Origin: Ahniella affigens | GTDB taxonomy: Bacteria; Pseudomonadota; Gammaproteobacteria; Xanthomonadales; Ahniellaceae | Reading direction: 5' to 3' | Assembly (NCBI RefSeq): GCF_003015185.1 | Contig: NZ_CP027860.1 | Location: 682,001 to 746,000, forward strand | DNA: 64,000 nt | In this document: in pieces, positions 8,367-15,548 of the stretch | Numbering within the stretch: the stretch's first letter is position 1 | Layout: every line of letters begins with the position of its first letter | Notes under the pieces: model-generated | What the model was told of the DNA's origin: nothing | Seen by the model: only the letters and a program-made list of their open reading frames with translations | The model's database searches: none | Made by a program: the position numbers and the translations under genes

Positions 8367-9899
8367 ATGTTGAACAAGGCATTGAAGCCCGCCCAGAAGC
8401 AACTGTTGACGCCCAACCAGGCTGGCGTGCCAGCGTACGGGTTTGGACCGAAACAGGCGCTCGCGCAGCTCGCCATGACCGGCTGTTTGAACAGCACGTT
8501 CTACAGCTCGGCCGAAGCCCAGTTATCTGAGCTCCTGAAGCGCTGCTTTGAAGTGGATCCGGATTTCGTGGCCAAGACCGCGCTGTATGCGCGCAAGCAC
8601 GGCTACATGAAGGACACGCCGGCATTGTTGGTGGCTTGGCTGGCCAGCTTCGCGGGTGAGCTCGGTGAGCAGGTGTTTCCGAGGGTCATCGACAACGGCG
8701 GCATGCTGCGGAACCTGGTCGGCATCCTGCGGTCTGGTTTGGTGGCGCGCCAGAGCCTTGGTTCGCGACCGAAGCGCTGGGTGCAGCGTTGGCTGGAGCA
8801 GGCTTCGGACGAATCGTTGATCAAGGCCATGGTTGGCAACGATCCGTCGCTGGCCGACGTGATCAAGATGGTGCACCCGCGTGCCCCGTCGCGTGAGCGC
8901 AACGCCTTGTTTGCCTGCATTCTGGGTAGGCCGTGCGATGCCGAGTTGTTGCCAAAAGCCTTGCTCGAATTGGAACGGTTTCGCTTGAATCCGAACCAGC
9001 CGGTGCCGAACGTGCCGTTCCAGTTGTTGACGGGACGCCCGCTCGGCAAGGAGCACTGGATCCAGATCGCCCGTCAGGCCAGTTGGACCATGACCCGCAT
9101 GAATCTCAATACGTTCATGCGCCATGGCGTGCTGGAAGACGAGCCGACGGTGCGCTTGATTGCGCGGCGTCTGGCGGATCGCGATCAGGTGCGACGCGCC
9201 AAGGCGATGCCGTACCAGTTGCTGACCACGTACCAAGCAGCGCTCGCGATTCCCGAGAAGATCCGGCAGGCGTTGCGCACTGCGACCGAGCACGCGATCG
9301 AAAACGTCCCGCGAATCCCCGGTTCCGTGGCGGTGCTGGTCGACGTTAGCGGTTCCATGGAATCGGCCGTGACTGGCTACCGTAATGGTGCGACGTCGAC
9401 GACGCGTTGTGTGGATGTCGCCGGCTTGATGGCGGCGGCCGTGCTGCATCGGAATAGTGGTGCGATGGTGATGCCGTTCAACGATCAAGTGCGGAACTGG
9501 CGGCGACCCGCTCACGGCGGTGTGCTGGAAACCGCGCAGGCGTTGGCGGCTTTGCTCGGCGGTGGCACGCAGTGCAGTGCGCCGTTGGCAGCGTTGAACC
9601 AGATGAGCGTGGCCCCGGATACGGTGATCATGTTCTCGGACAACCAGAGCTGGATGGATGCCCGCCTGGGCGAAACCGAATACCAGCGCCAATGGCGCGT
9701 GCTGAAGCAGCGGAACCCAAATGCCAAGTTGATTTGCGTGGACTTGCAGCCGTACACGAACTCGCAAATCAAGGACCAGCGCGATGTGCTGAACATCGGC
9801 GGTTTCAGTGATGAGATGTTCAAGCGCATTGCTGAGTTCGCAGCTGGGAACTCTGATGGCAAGTTCTGGGTCGATCAGATCGATTCGATGCAGATCTAA
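8367..9899 (+). CDS. rsr: Ro60/TROVE-domain RNA-binding protein (Rsr)
   Basis: A 510-residue Ro60 orthologue. Residues about 1-310 form the TROVE HEAT-repeat ring (QAGVPAYGFGPKQALAQLAMTGCLNSTFY at the start). Residues about 320-510 form a von Willebrand A domain with MIDAS D326-V-S-G-S. Bacterial Rsr binds Y RNAs and helps exoribonucleases such as PNPase degrade structured RNA. AGGAG eight bases before the ATG at 8367 sets the start. It is the first gene after the sigma-54 promoter and is followed by about 800 nt of structured non-coding DNA and then rtcB, the order known from Salmonella (rsr, Y RNA genes, rtcB, rtcA). Confidence 0.95.
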   Translation: MLNKALKPAQKQLLTPNQAGVPAYGFGPKQALAQLAMTGCLNSTFYSSAEAQLSELLKRCFEVDPDFVAKTALYARKHGYMKDTPALLVAWLASFAGELGEQVFPRVIDNGGMLRNLVGILRSGLVARQSLGSRPKRWVQRWLEQASDESLIKAMVGNDPSLADVIKMVHPRAPSRERNALFACILGRPCDAELLPKALLELERFRLNPNQPVPNVPFQLLTGRPLGKEHWIQIARQASWTMTRMNLNTFMRHGVLEDEPTVRLIARRLADRDQVRRAKAMPYQLLTTYQAALAIPEKIRQALRTATEHAIENVPRIPGSVAVLVDVSGSMESAVTGYRNGATSTTRCVDVAGLMAAAVLHRNSGAMVMPFNDQVRNWRRPAHGGVLETAQALAALLGGGTQCSAPLAALNQMSVAPDTVIMFSDNQSWMDARLGETEYQRQWRVLKQRNPNAKLICVDLQPYTNSQIKDQRDVLNIGGFSDEMFKRIAEFAAGNSDGKFWVDQIDSMQI

Positions 9900-10060
9900 G
9901 CCGCGTGCGCGCAAATGAAGTAGAGGAACAGGGGCCAGCGTGACCTTCACCACGCTGGAGCCAAACGCAAATGATCGGACCTTGACTGATCAGCCGTGCG
10001 TGTCGGTGAATGAGGTGAACGGGTTGCCAGCAATGGGGCAGGCAACCGGGAGTAGGTGGT
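9900..10060 (+). other. Structured leader of the non-coding segment after rsr
   Basis: No gene. Two clear hairpins are visible: an 8-bp stem CCAGCGTG/CACGCTGG (9935-9942 with 9951-9958) and a 7-bp stem GGTTGCC/GGCAACC (10022-10028 with 10041-10047). They would be part of the rsr-rtcB transcript, either as a further Y-RNA-like piece or as processing and stability elements. Neither has a T-tract, so neither looks like a simple terminator. Confidence 0.45.
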
Positions 10061-10219
10061 TAGGGAGACTCTGAACAAGTTCAGAGTCGATGCGGGCCAT
10101 GGATGGCCCGCCCAGAATCAAGCGCGCAAGTGCTTGATTCTGGGCACCGAGTCCGGACATGTGCCGGACTCGGTGCGGGTCTGAAAGTCCAGGATGGACT
10201 TGTTCAGACCCTCCTTAGG
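10061..10219 (+). repeat. Multi-hairpin repeat element, copy 1
   Basis: This 159-nt unit folds into five consecutive hairpins: GACTCTGAAC/GTTCAGAGTC, GCGGGCCAT/ATGGCCCGC, CCAGAATCAAGC/GCTTGATTCTGG, CACCGAGTCCGG/CCGGACTCGGTG and GGTCTGAA.AGTCC/GGACT.TTCAGACC. A second copy at 15553-15712 keeps the same order. Its ends (tagggag...ctccttagg) form an imperfect terminal inverted repeat. No coding capacity is evident, and it reads as a non-autonomous palindromic element. Here it sits inside the RNA repair transcript. Confidence 0.8.
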
Positions 10220-10220
10220 A

Positions 10221-10390
10221 AAGCGTGATTGGCAGATTGCAGTCGAATGCCGTCGGGACTACATGGGATCCGCCCGTTCGAACCGGGCACCTGCGCACGC
10301 CGAAAGGCCTGTGCAGGCAACAGGAGCAGCTGAACTCGTTCAGATGTTTCCGAGACGTCTCGAAAATCCTCGTCGAATGCAATCTGAAAG
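10221..10390 (+). ncRNA. Y-RNA-like RNA 1 with tRNA-type T-arm
   Basis: An enclosing stem CAGATTGCA/TGCAATCTG (10233-10241 with 10378-10386) closes a structured domain. Inside are a perfect T-arm (GCCCG-TTCGAAC-CGGGC, 10272-10288), a GAAA-capped hairpin at 10290-10317, small hairpins CTGAA/TTCAG and CGAGA/TCTCG, and CTACAT at 10259-10264 closed by GGA/TCC. Bacterial Y RNAs of the YrlA type pair a Ro-binding stem with a tRNA-like module, and this lies between rsr and rtcB where such RNAs are found. The ends are approximate. A second TGCAATCT at 10413-10420 could compete for the same 5' arm. Confidence 0.7.
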
Positions 10391-10420
10391 TCATGATTTG
10401 CCAAGCGCGTGTTGCAATCT

Positions 10421-10512
10421 CGCGGTCTTGGCCGATCGGCAAATGCAAATGGGACTACATCTTTGAAATGTCCGTCTCGTTGAAACCTTGTTGCCGATCG
10501 GCCAAGCCTGCG
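10421..10512 (+). ncRNA. Y-RNA-like RNA 2 with 16-bp stem
   Basis: A perfect 16-bp inverted repeat (CTTGGCCGATCGGCAA at 10427-10442, complement at 10491-10506) extends by CGCGG/CTGCG (10421-10425 with 10508-10512) after one mismatch. The 48-nt interior holds GGGACTACAT (10451-10460), the same phrase as in RNA 1, closed by GGAC/GTCC, and a TTGAAAC stretch recalling a T-loop but without a good T-stem. The long stem would suit a Ro-binding stalk. There is no T-tract after it, so it is not a plain terminator. Confidence 0.6.
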
Positions 10513-10600
10513 GGCTTAACCAGCATCAGGACGAATGCTCAGCGGTCTACATCGTAATCTGCAGGTTGCTGGTGCAAATCCAGCCATCTGGACGCATCCG
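10513..10600 (+). ncRNA. Y-RNA-like RNA 3, tRNA-like D-arm and T-arm
   Basis: In tRNA order there is a D-arm-like hairpin AGCAT-CAGGACGA-ATGCT (10522-10539), a weak anticodon-like arm GCGG/CTGC enclosing CTACAT (10547-10552), then AGGTT and a T-arm GCTGG-TGCAAAT-CCAGC (10568-10584). The loop differs from a canonical T-loop by G in place of T at position 55. No 7-bp acceptor stem is visible, so this is a mimic, not a tRNA gene. CTACAT is shared with RNAs 1 and 2. Boundaries are uncertain. Confidence 0.55.
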
Positions 10601-10702
10601 CGTGCAGGTGTCGCTCAATGAGATAGAGCAGCAGCAAGACTGCCAACTACTTGTCGTTCGGGTGTGTTGACTGAATCAATGAAAGCAAAGGAGTGGACGA
10701 CC

Positions 10703-11923
10703 ATGACAACTTATAACGAACTGAATGAACACGGTGGCGTCCCAGTCAAGATGTGGACGAAGGGCGTGCCGGTGGAAGACGATGCGATTCGACAGCTGCA
10801 GCAGTTGTCGCGCCTGCCGGTCGTATGGCCGCATGTCGCGGCGATGCCGGACGTGCACGTGGGTATTGGCGCAACCGTTGGCTCGGTGGTGCCGACTCGA
10901 CATGCGATCATTCCGGCGGCGGTTGGTGTCGATATTGGCTGCGGCATGATTGCGGCGCGAACGTCGCTCAAAGCGAACGACTTGCCTGACCAGTTAGGTG
11001 GGGTGCGGACGGCGATTGAGCGCGCGGTGCCGCACGGTCGGTCCGGTAACCACGGCACCCGCGACAAAGGGGCCTGGAACAAGGCGCCAAAAGCGGCCGA
11101 GCAGGCGTGGTCGGCATTGGAGAGCGATTTCCGACGACTGTGCGAGCTGCATCCGCGATTGAAGAACACGAACAACTTGAGCCATCTCGGCACGCTCGGC
11201 ACCGGCAACCACTTTGTGGAATTGTGTTTGGACCAAGTTGACCAGGTCTGGGTCATGTTGCACTCGGGTTCGCGTGGCGTCGGCAATGCCATCGGCACGC
11301 ACTTCATCGAGTTGGCGCAGGCCGACATGCGGAATCATGTCGCCAACTTGCCGCATCGTGACCTCGCGTACTTTCAGGAAGGCTCGCCGCACTTTGCCGA
11401 CTATGTGTTCGCGGTCGACTGGGCGCAGCGATTCGCCCGGGAGAACCGCGCGATCATGATGCACAACACGCTGGCTGCACTGGCCAAGGTGATCCCGAAA
11501 CCGTTCACCCTCACGGAGGAGGCGGTCAACTGTCACCACAACTACGTGCAGAAAGAGACGCACTTCGGTGAGTCCCTATTCGTGACGCGGAAGGGCGCGG
11601 TCAGCGCGCAAAAGGGCCAGCTCGGCATCATCCCAGGTTCGATGGGTGCGAAGAGCTTCATCGTGCGCGGGCTTGGTAACGAAGCGGCGTTGTGCTCGTG
11701 CTCGCATGGTGCGGGTCGGGTGATGAGCCGGACTCGGGCCAAGCAACTGATCACGCTGGAAGCGCACGTCGAGGCGACCAAGCATGTGGAATGCCGAAAG
11801 GACGTCCACGTAATCGACGAATCACCCGCGGCGTACAAGCCGATCGATCAAGTCATGGCGGCGCAGTCCGACCTGGTCGAAATTGTCCATACCTTGCGCC
11901 AAGTGGTGTGTGTCAAGGGTTGA
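10703..11923 (+). CDS. rtcB: RNA 3'-phosphate/5'-OH ligase RtcB
   Basis: A 406-residue GTP- and Mn-dependent RNA ligase that joins 2',3'-cyclic phosphate or 3'-phosphate ends to 5'-OH ends. It shows VKMWTKGVP near the start, metal-binding MPDVHVG (about 48-53), VGVDIGCGM with Cys80, HFVEL, HSGSRGVGNAIG, CHHNYV and SCSHGAGR, whose His335 corresponds to the E. coli guanylated His337. AAAGGAG lies nine bases before the ATG at 10703; an ATG eight codons upstream lacks a comparable site. It follows the Y-RNA-like segment in the operon. Confidence 0.97.
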   Translation: MTTYNELNEHGGVPVKMWTKGVPVEDDAIRQLQQLSRLPVVWPHVAAMPDVHVGIGATVGSVVPTRHAIIPAAVGVDIGCGMIAARTSLKANDLPDQLGGVRTAIERAVPHGRSGNHGTRDKGAWNKAPKAAEQAWSALESDFRRLCELHPRLKNTNNLSHLGTLGTGNHFVELCLDQVDQVWVMLHSGSRGVGNAIGTHFIELAQADMRNHVANLPHRDLAYFQEGSPHFADYVFAVDWAQRFARENRAIMMHNTLAALAKVIPKPFTLTEEAVNCHHNYVQKETHFGESLFVTRKGAVSAQKGQLGIIPGSMGAKSFIVRGLGNEAALCSCSHGAGRVMSRTRAKQLITLEAHVEATKHVECRKDVHVIDESPAAYKPIDQVMAAQSDLVEIVHTLRQVVCVKG

Positions 11924-11929
11924 GTGAAA

Positions 11930-11959
11930 GAGGCAGGCAGGCGCGGACGCGCCTGCCTC
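11930..11959 (+). other. Intercistronic hairpin after rtcB
   Basis: GAGG and CAGGCGCG pair with CGCGCCTGCCTC around a 2-base loop, with a 4-base bulge. No T-run follows, so it is more likely an mRNA stability or processing element than a terminator. The operon appears to continue into the next two genes. Confidence 0.5.
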
Positions 11960-12017
11960 AAGACCGCTGCAAGCTCCCCCAGACATCGAACGCGAATCGA
12001 TTATCAGGAGTGCGCTC

Positions 12018-12737
12018 ATGCGAGCGGATATGAAACAAGTCTTGATTGAGCGGCCGAGATCAGGCTGGCGACTCAAGCACAAACGAACCAACAAGCCCCG
12101 TGCCAGCGATTGGAACGGCGAAGATCTCGATATTGAACGGCAGGCGCCCCGCTTGCGTCAGAGCAAGCACTTTGACGATCTGCTCAGCCCGCTGCGCAAA
12201 TACTTGCGAGCCCAGGTCGGTCGGCCATGGGACAACGTCTATTCGGAGATGTGCGCCACGATTGACCGACGCACCGTATCGGGGCGGCATTTGTTTGAGC
12301 ACGTCGAATGGGAGGTCTTGATTGACGCCGTGCTTGACGAGCAAGGGAAGCCTTGTTACCCCGCGCATCGCCATTGGCGGCAGGGCCGGGCTGTCGGATT
12401 GTTCGTGCATCCGCGAACGCGGCTGTTGTGCTATCAAGCTGGTGATTCGGCGCGTGAGCGCAAACGAAAAAGGGAAAGCAAGCACGCCGAGTTCGTGGCG
12501 AATCATCGCGATCTGGGGCAGGGGGCATTTCTGCTCAAGCGACGCGGGATCTGGCATTGGGTTTTGGGTGCTCGGGTTGATGACCACCTTCAACCGAATC
12601 AACGGAAGCGCACGCAACGGGTCGACTTTATGATCGGGTCGAGTGCGTACATGTTGCTGAAAGCGCGCCAGTTGAACACCAAAGAGTTGCGTCAGCTCGA
12701 ACTCAGTAACGATCCTTGCGACGCCCATACTGATTGA
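12018..12737 (+). CDS. Conserved hypothetical protein of the RNA repair operon
   Basis: A 239-residue, basic, soluble protein with no signal peptide or membrane segment. It starts MRADMKQVLIERPRSGWR and has a central LSPLRKYLRAQVGRPWDNVYSEMC block and a second one, HLFEHVEWEV. From memory, proteins with this ERPR start and VGRPWDKVxSEIC block recur near TROVE and RtcB genes in diverse bacteria, but I know no assigned function. The high Arg/Lys content and the place between rtcB and rtcA suggest an RNA-binding role; this is inference. AGGAG seven bases before the ATG supports the start. Confidence 0.8.
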   Translation: MRADMKQVLIERPRSGWRLKHKRTNKPRASDWNGEDLDIERQAPRLRQSKHFDDLLSPLRKYLRAQVGRPWDNVYSEMCATIDRRTVSGRHLFEHVEWEVLIDAVLDEQGKPCYPAHRHWRQGRAVGLFVHPRTRLLCYQAGDSARERKRKRESKHAEFVANHRDLGQGAFLLKRRGIWHWVLGARVDDHLQPNQRKRTQRVDFMIGSSAYMLLKARQLNTKELRQLELSNDPCDAHTD

Positions 12738-12842
12738 AGCAGGACTTATCTCCGGCGAAGATCGCAGTGCCACTGAGTTCTGCAAGATTAGGATGTACCA
12801 CCAAGCTGTGACTTTGTTGTCGACGCGTTGAAGGAGTTGAAG

Positions 12843-13880
12843 ATGCAAGCGCAAGGACGGTCCAATATTGAAATCGACGGCAGCGTCGGCGAAGGCGGCG
12901 GGCAGATCCTGCGCACGTCTTTGAGCTTGTCGGTGATCACCGGTCGGCCGATTCGAATCACACGGATTCGGGCTGGGCGCGAAAAACCCGGTCTGATGCG
13001 GCAACATCTGACCTGCGTGAAAGCGGCACAGCAGATATCAGCTGCGGAAGTCGAAGGCGCGGAGCTGGGTTCGTCCACGCTCGTGTTTCGGCCGCAAGCA
13101 CTCGTGGGCGGCAGTCACCATTTTGCGATTGGCACAGCAGGCAGCACGTCGCTCGTGCTGCAGACGGTGCTGCCGGCGTTGCTCTGTGCGAAAGAGATCA
13201 GTCGCATGACGGTCGAGGGTGGCACGCACAACATGCTTGCGCCGAGTACCTGCTTTCTGCAGCGGGCGTTTCTGCCGCAACTGCGACGCATGGGCGCGGA
13301 TGTGAGCCTGGAAGTGGTGCGCGAGGGCTTGTTCCCGGCTGGCGGTGGTGCGGTCGTCTTGCAAGTTCGGCCCGCGGCATTGCATGGGCTGTCGTTGTGC
13401 GAGCGCGGGACCAAGCAATCGATACAGGCTGAGGCGTTGCTGGCATCGGTGCCAGAGCACGTCGGCTTGCGCGAGATCACCGCGGTGGCCGATCACTATA
13501 AGCTGCGCCGCGAGCATATTCGTCACCGCGTGCTGGGCTCACGGACGGGGCCAGGCAATGTGCTCAGTGTGTGGGCCGAGTTTGAGAACGTCGTGGAACT
13601 GGTGACGGTGCATGGCGAGCGCCGTTTGCCTGCAGAGCAAGTTGCCGCGAAAGCTTGTGCCGAGTTGGATGCTTACCTCGACAGCGGCGCCGTGGTTGGT
13701 GAGTATCTCGCCGATCAATTGTTGCTGCCGATGTGGCTCGCGGGCGCAGGGCGGTTTCACTGCCTGGCGCCTAGTCTGCATACGACCACCAATTTGCAGA
13801 CCTTGAGTCTGTTTGGGGGTCCGAGCTTGGTGTGCGAAAAGTTGGCCAATGGCGCGCATGAAATCCGAGTAGCGGGTTGA
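12843..13880 (+). CDS. rtcA: RNA 3'-terminal phosphate cyclase RtcA
   Basis: A 345-residue cyclase that uses ATP to convert RNA 3'-phosphate to 2',3'-cyclic phosphate, making ends for RtcB. It has the N-terminal EIDGSVGEGGGQILRTSLSLS, REKPGLMRQHLTCV, the glycine-rich GTAGSTSLVLQTVLP, and HTTTNLQTL with His313 at the adenylation position (E. coli His309). AAGGAG six bases before the ATG at 12843 sets the start; a TTG five codons upstream is possible but weaker. It is the last gene of the operon, followed directly by a REP array. Confidence 0.96.
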   Translation: MQAQGRSNIEIDGSVGEGGGQILRTSLSLSVITGRPIRITRIRAGREKPGLMRQHLTCVKAAQQISAAEVEGAELGSSTLVFRPQALVGGSHHFAIGTAGSTSLVLQTVLPALLCAKEISRMTVEGGTHNMLAPSTCFLQRAFLPQLRRMGADVSLEVVREGLFPAGGGAVVLQVRPAALHGLSLCERGTKQSIQAEALLASVPEHVGLREITAVADHYKLRREHIRHRVLGSRTGPGNVLSVWAEFENVVELVTVHGERRLPAEQVAAKACAELDAYLDSGAVVGEYLADQLLLPMWLAGAGRFHCLAPSLHTTTNLQTLSLFGGPSLVCEKLANGAHEIRVAG

Positions 13881-13904
13881 TCCATTAGCCACCGTGGTTC
13901 GGAG

Positions 13905-14640
13905 CGCAGGTTTTTGTGGGAGCGGCTTCAGCCGCGAACGGACCGCGGCAAGCTTGATTCGGGCGGTGGTTTTTGTAGGAGCGGCTTCAGCCGCGAACGG
14001 TGATGCGGCAAGCTTGGTTCGGGCCTGAAGGCCCTCCTACAATCGGTAGGTAATCTCGCGGCGAGCTTGGTTTGGAGCGGTGGTTTTTGTGGGGGCGGCT
14101 TCAGCCGCGAACGGTGATGCCGCAAGATTGGTTCGGGCCTGAAGGCCCTCCTACAAAAAACGAACGGTGATGCCGCAAGCTTGGTTCGGGCCTGAAGGCC
14201 CTCCCACAATCGGTAGGTAATCTCGCGACAAGCTTGATTCGGGCGGTGGTTTTTGTAGGAGCGGCTTCAGCCGCGAACGGTGATGCGGCAAGCTTGGTTC
14301 GGGCCTGAAGGCCCTCCTACAAAAAACGAACGGTGATGCCGCAAGATTGCTTCGGGCCGGTGGTTTTTGTAGGAGCGGCTTCAGCCGCGAACGGTGATGC
14401 CGCAAGCTTGGTTCGGGCCTGAAGGCCCTCCCACAAGAAGCGAACGGTGATGCGGCAAGCTTGGTTCGGGCCTGAAGGCCCTCCTACAAAAAGCGAACGG
14501 TGAAGCCGCAAGAATGGTTCGGGCCTGAAGGCCCTCCTACAAAAAGCGAACGGTGATGCGGCAAGATTGGTTCGGGCCTGAAGGCCCTCCAAAAAAACAA
14601 AATCCGGCTTGCAGCAGGCTTGGTCGGGGCATCAAGGCAA
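13905..14640. repeat. Array of GTAG-headed REP palindromes in both orientations
   Basis: About thirteen short palindromic units. Five read GTAGGAGCGGCTTCAGCCGC (near 13916, 13976, 14089, 14257, 14370). About eight are the inverse-orientation variant, GGGCCTGAAGGCCCTCC followed by TAC or CAC (near 14020, 14131, 14185, 14299, 14412, 14465, 14518, 14571). The stems differ by paired changes (GCGGC/GCCGC versus GGGCC/GGCCC) but keep the TTCA centre and the GTAG(G/A)AG head. Linkers such as gaacggtgatgccgcaagcttg repeat too. This matches GTAG-type REP (SMAG-like) elements of Xanthomonadaceae and Pseudomonas. No genes are visible inside. Confidence 0.88.
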
Positions 14641-14678
14641 TCCCACAAAGTTGCACTGTCCGCCAGCTAATACCATGA

Positions 14679-15548
14679 CTACAACCGCACTTGCCCTTCG
14701 CTGATCAGAAATGCACCGCCGCCGATCTCGATTCGGCGATCGGCATGAATCTGCACCTGCACGCGACCATCGCGATGGCAGGCGCGGCCTTGGCGTGCTG
14801 CATAGGCGGTTGTGAATCGGGGTTGTTTCGCCGCGGCCTGCAACACCGCCGCCACCGATGCATTGCCACTGCCGCAAACGGGGTCTTCGTCGATGCCATC
14901 CGCAGGTGCGAACGAGCGCACTTCGTATTGATCTGCCGACTTGCGACCATAACTGCCAAACACCGTCACGCCGGTTGCGCCGCCGTCATTGGAAAGCGCC
15001 GCTAGCGCAGAGAAGTTTGGTCGCAACGCCAGCACCTGATCAGCTTGTTCCAGGTCCAATACCAACCACTTCGCTCCGACATTGACATGTTGCACCGGGC
15101 GCGATGCGCAACCTAGCGCAGAACAGATCCGCTCCGCTTCAGCCGGATCCACGGGTGTGATTTTCGGGCTCGGTGCCTGCACCAGATACTGGCGATCACT
15201 CAAATTTCCGATGGCACGCAACGGCATCAGCCCAGCCCCACATTCCTGCACGACCTGTTTTTGGCGCGCGCCAATGCGCCGGTTCCACAGCATCGCGAAC
15301 GCCGAGCCGATCGACGGGTGTCCGGCAAAAGGCAACTCGGTGCGCGGTGTGAAAATCCGCACGCGATAATCCGCACCAAATTGGGTTGGCCGCTGGATAA
15401 ATGTGGTTTCGGAAAAATTTGTCCAGCGCGCGAAATCCTGCATGCGCTCGGTGCTGAGACCATCGGCATCAAGTACCACGGCCAGCCCATTGCCTTGTAG
15501 CGGCTTCAGCCCAAAGACATCGACTTCCAGCAGGGTTCGAGTTTTCAT
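14679..15548 (-). CDS. PhzF-family isomerase/epimerase-like protein
   Basis: A 289-residue protein with the two-lobed PhzF fold. Landmarks are the GNGLAVVLD strand, NFSETTF with the catalytic-type Glu47, FTPRTELPFAGHP, and EDPVCGSGNASVAAVL near 217-232. PhzF isomerises a phenazine precursor, but most homologues are outside phenazine clusters and have unknown substrates, and no phenazine genes are near. The start ATG overlaps the stop of the copper chaperone gene (ATGA). The only Shine-Dalgarno-like bases (AGAGG) come from the end of the inserted multi-hairpin repeat. Confidence 0.88.
   Translation of the reverse strand: MKTRTLLEVDVFGLKPLQGNGLAVVLDADGLSTERMQDFARWTNFSETTFIQRPTQFGADYRVRIFTPRTELPFAGHPSIGSAFAMLWNRRIGARQKQVVQECGAGLMPLRAIGNLSDRQYLVQAPSPKITPVDPAEAERICSALGCASRPVQHVNVGAKWLVLDLEQADQVLALRPNFSALAALSNDGGATGVTVFGSYGRKSADQYEVRSFAPADGIDEDPVCGSGNASVAAVLQAAAKQPRFTTAYAARQGRACHRDGRVQVQIHADRRIEIGGGAFLISEGQVRL

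Noticed and set aside
10568-10584. A genuine tRNA gene
   Set aside because: The T-arm is good, but there is no acceptor stem, no canonical anticodon arm and no CCA, so it is treated as a tRNA mimic.
13905-14640. Possible CRISPR array
   Set aside because: Units are palindromic, alternate in orientation and have near-identical linkers. There are no unique spacers of constant length and no cas genes.
14679-15548. Phenazine biosynthesis
   Set aside because: Only a PhzF-fold protein is present, with no other phz genes; the family is widespread with other or unknown substrates.
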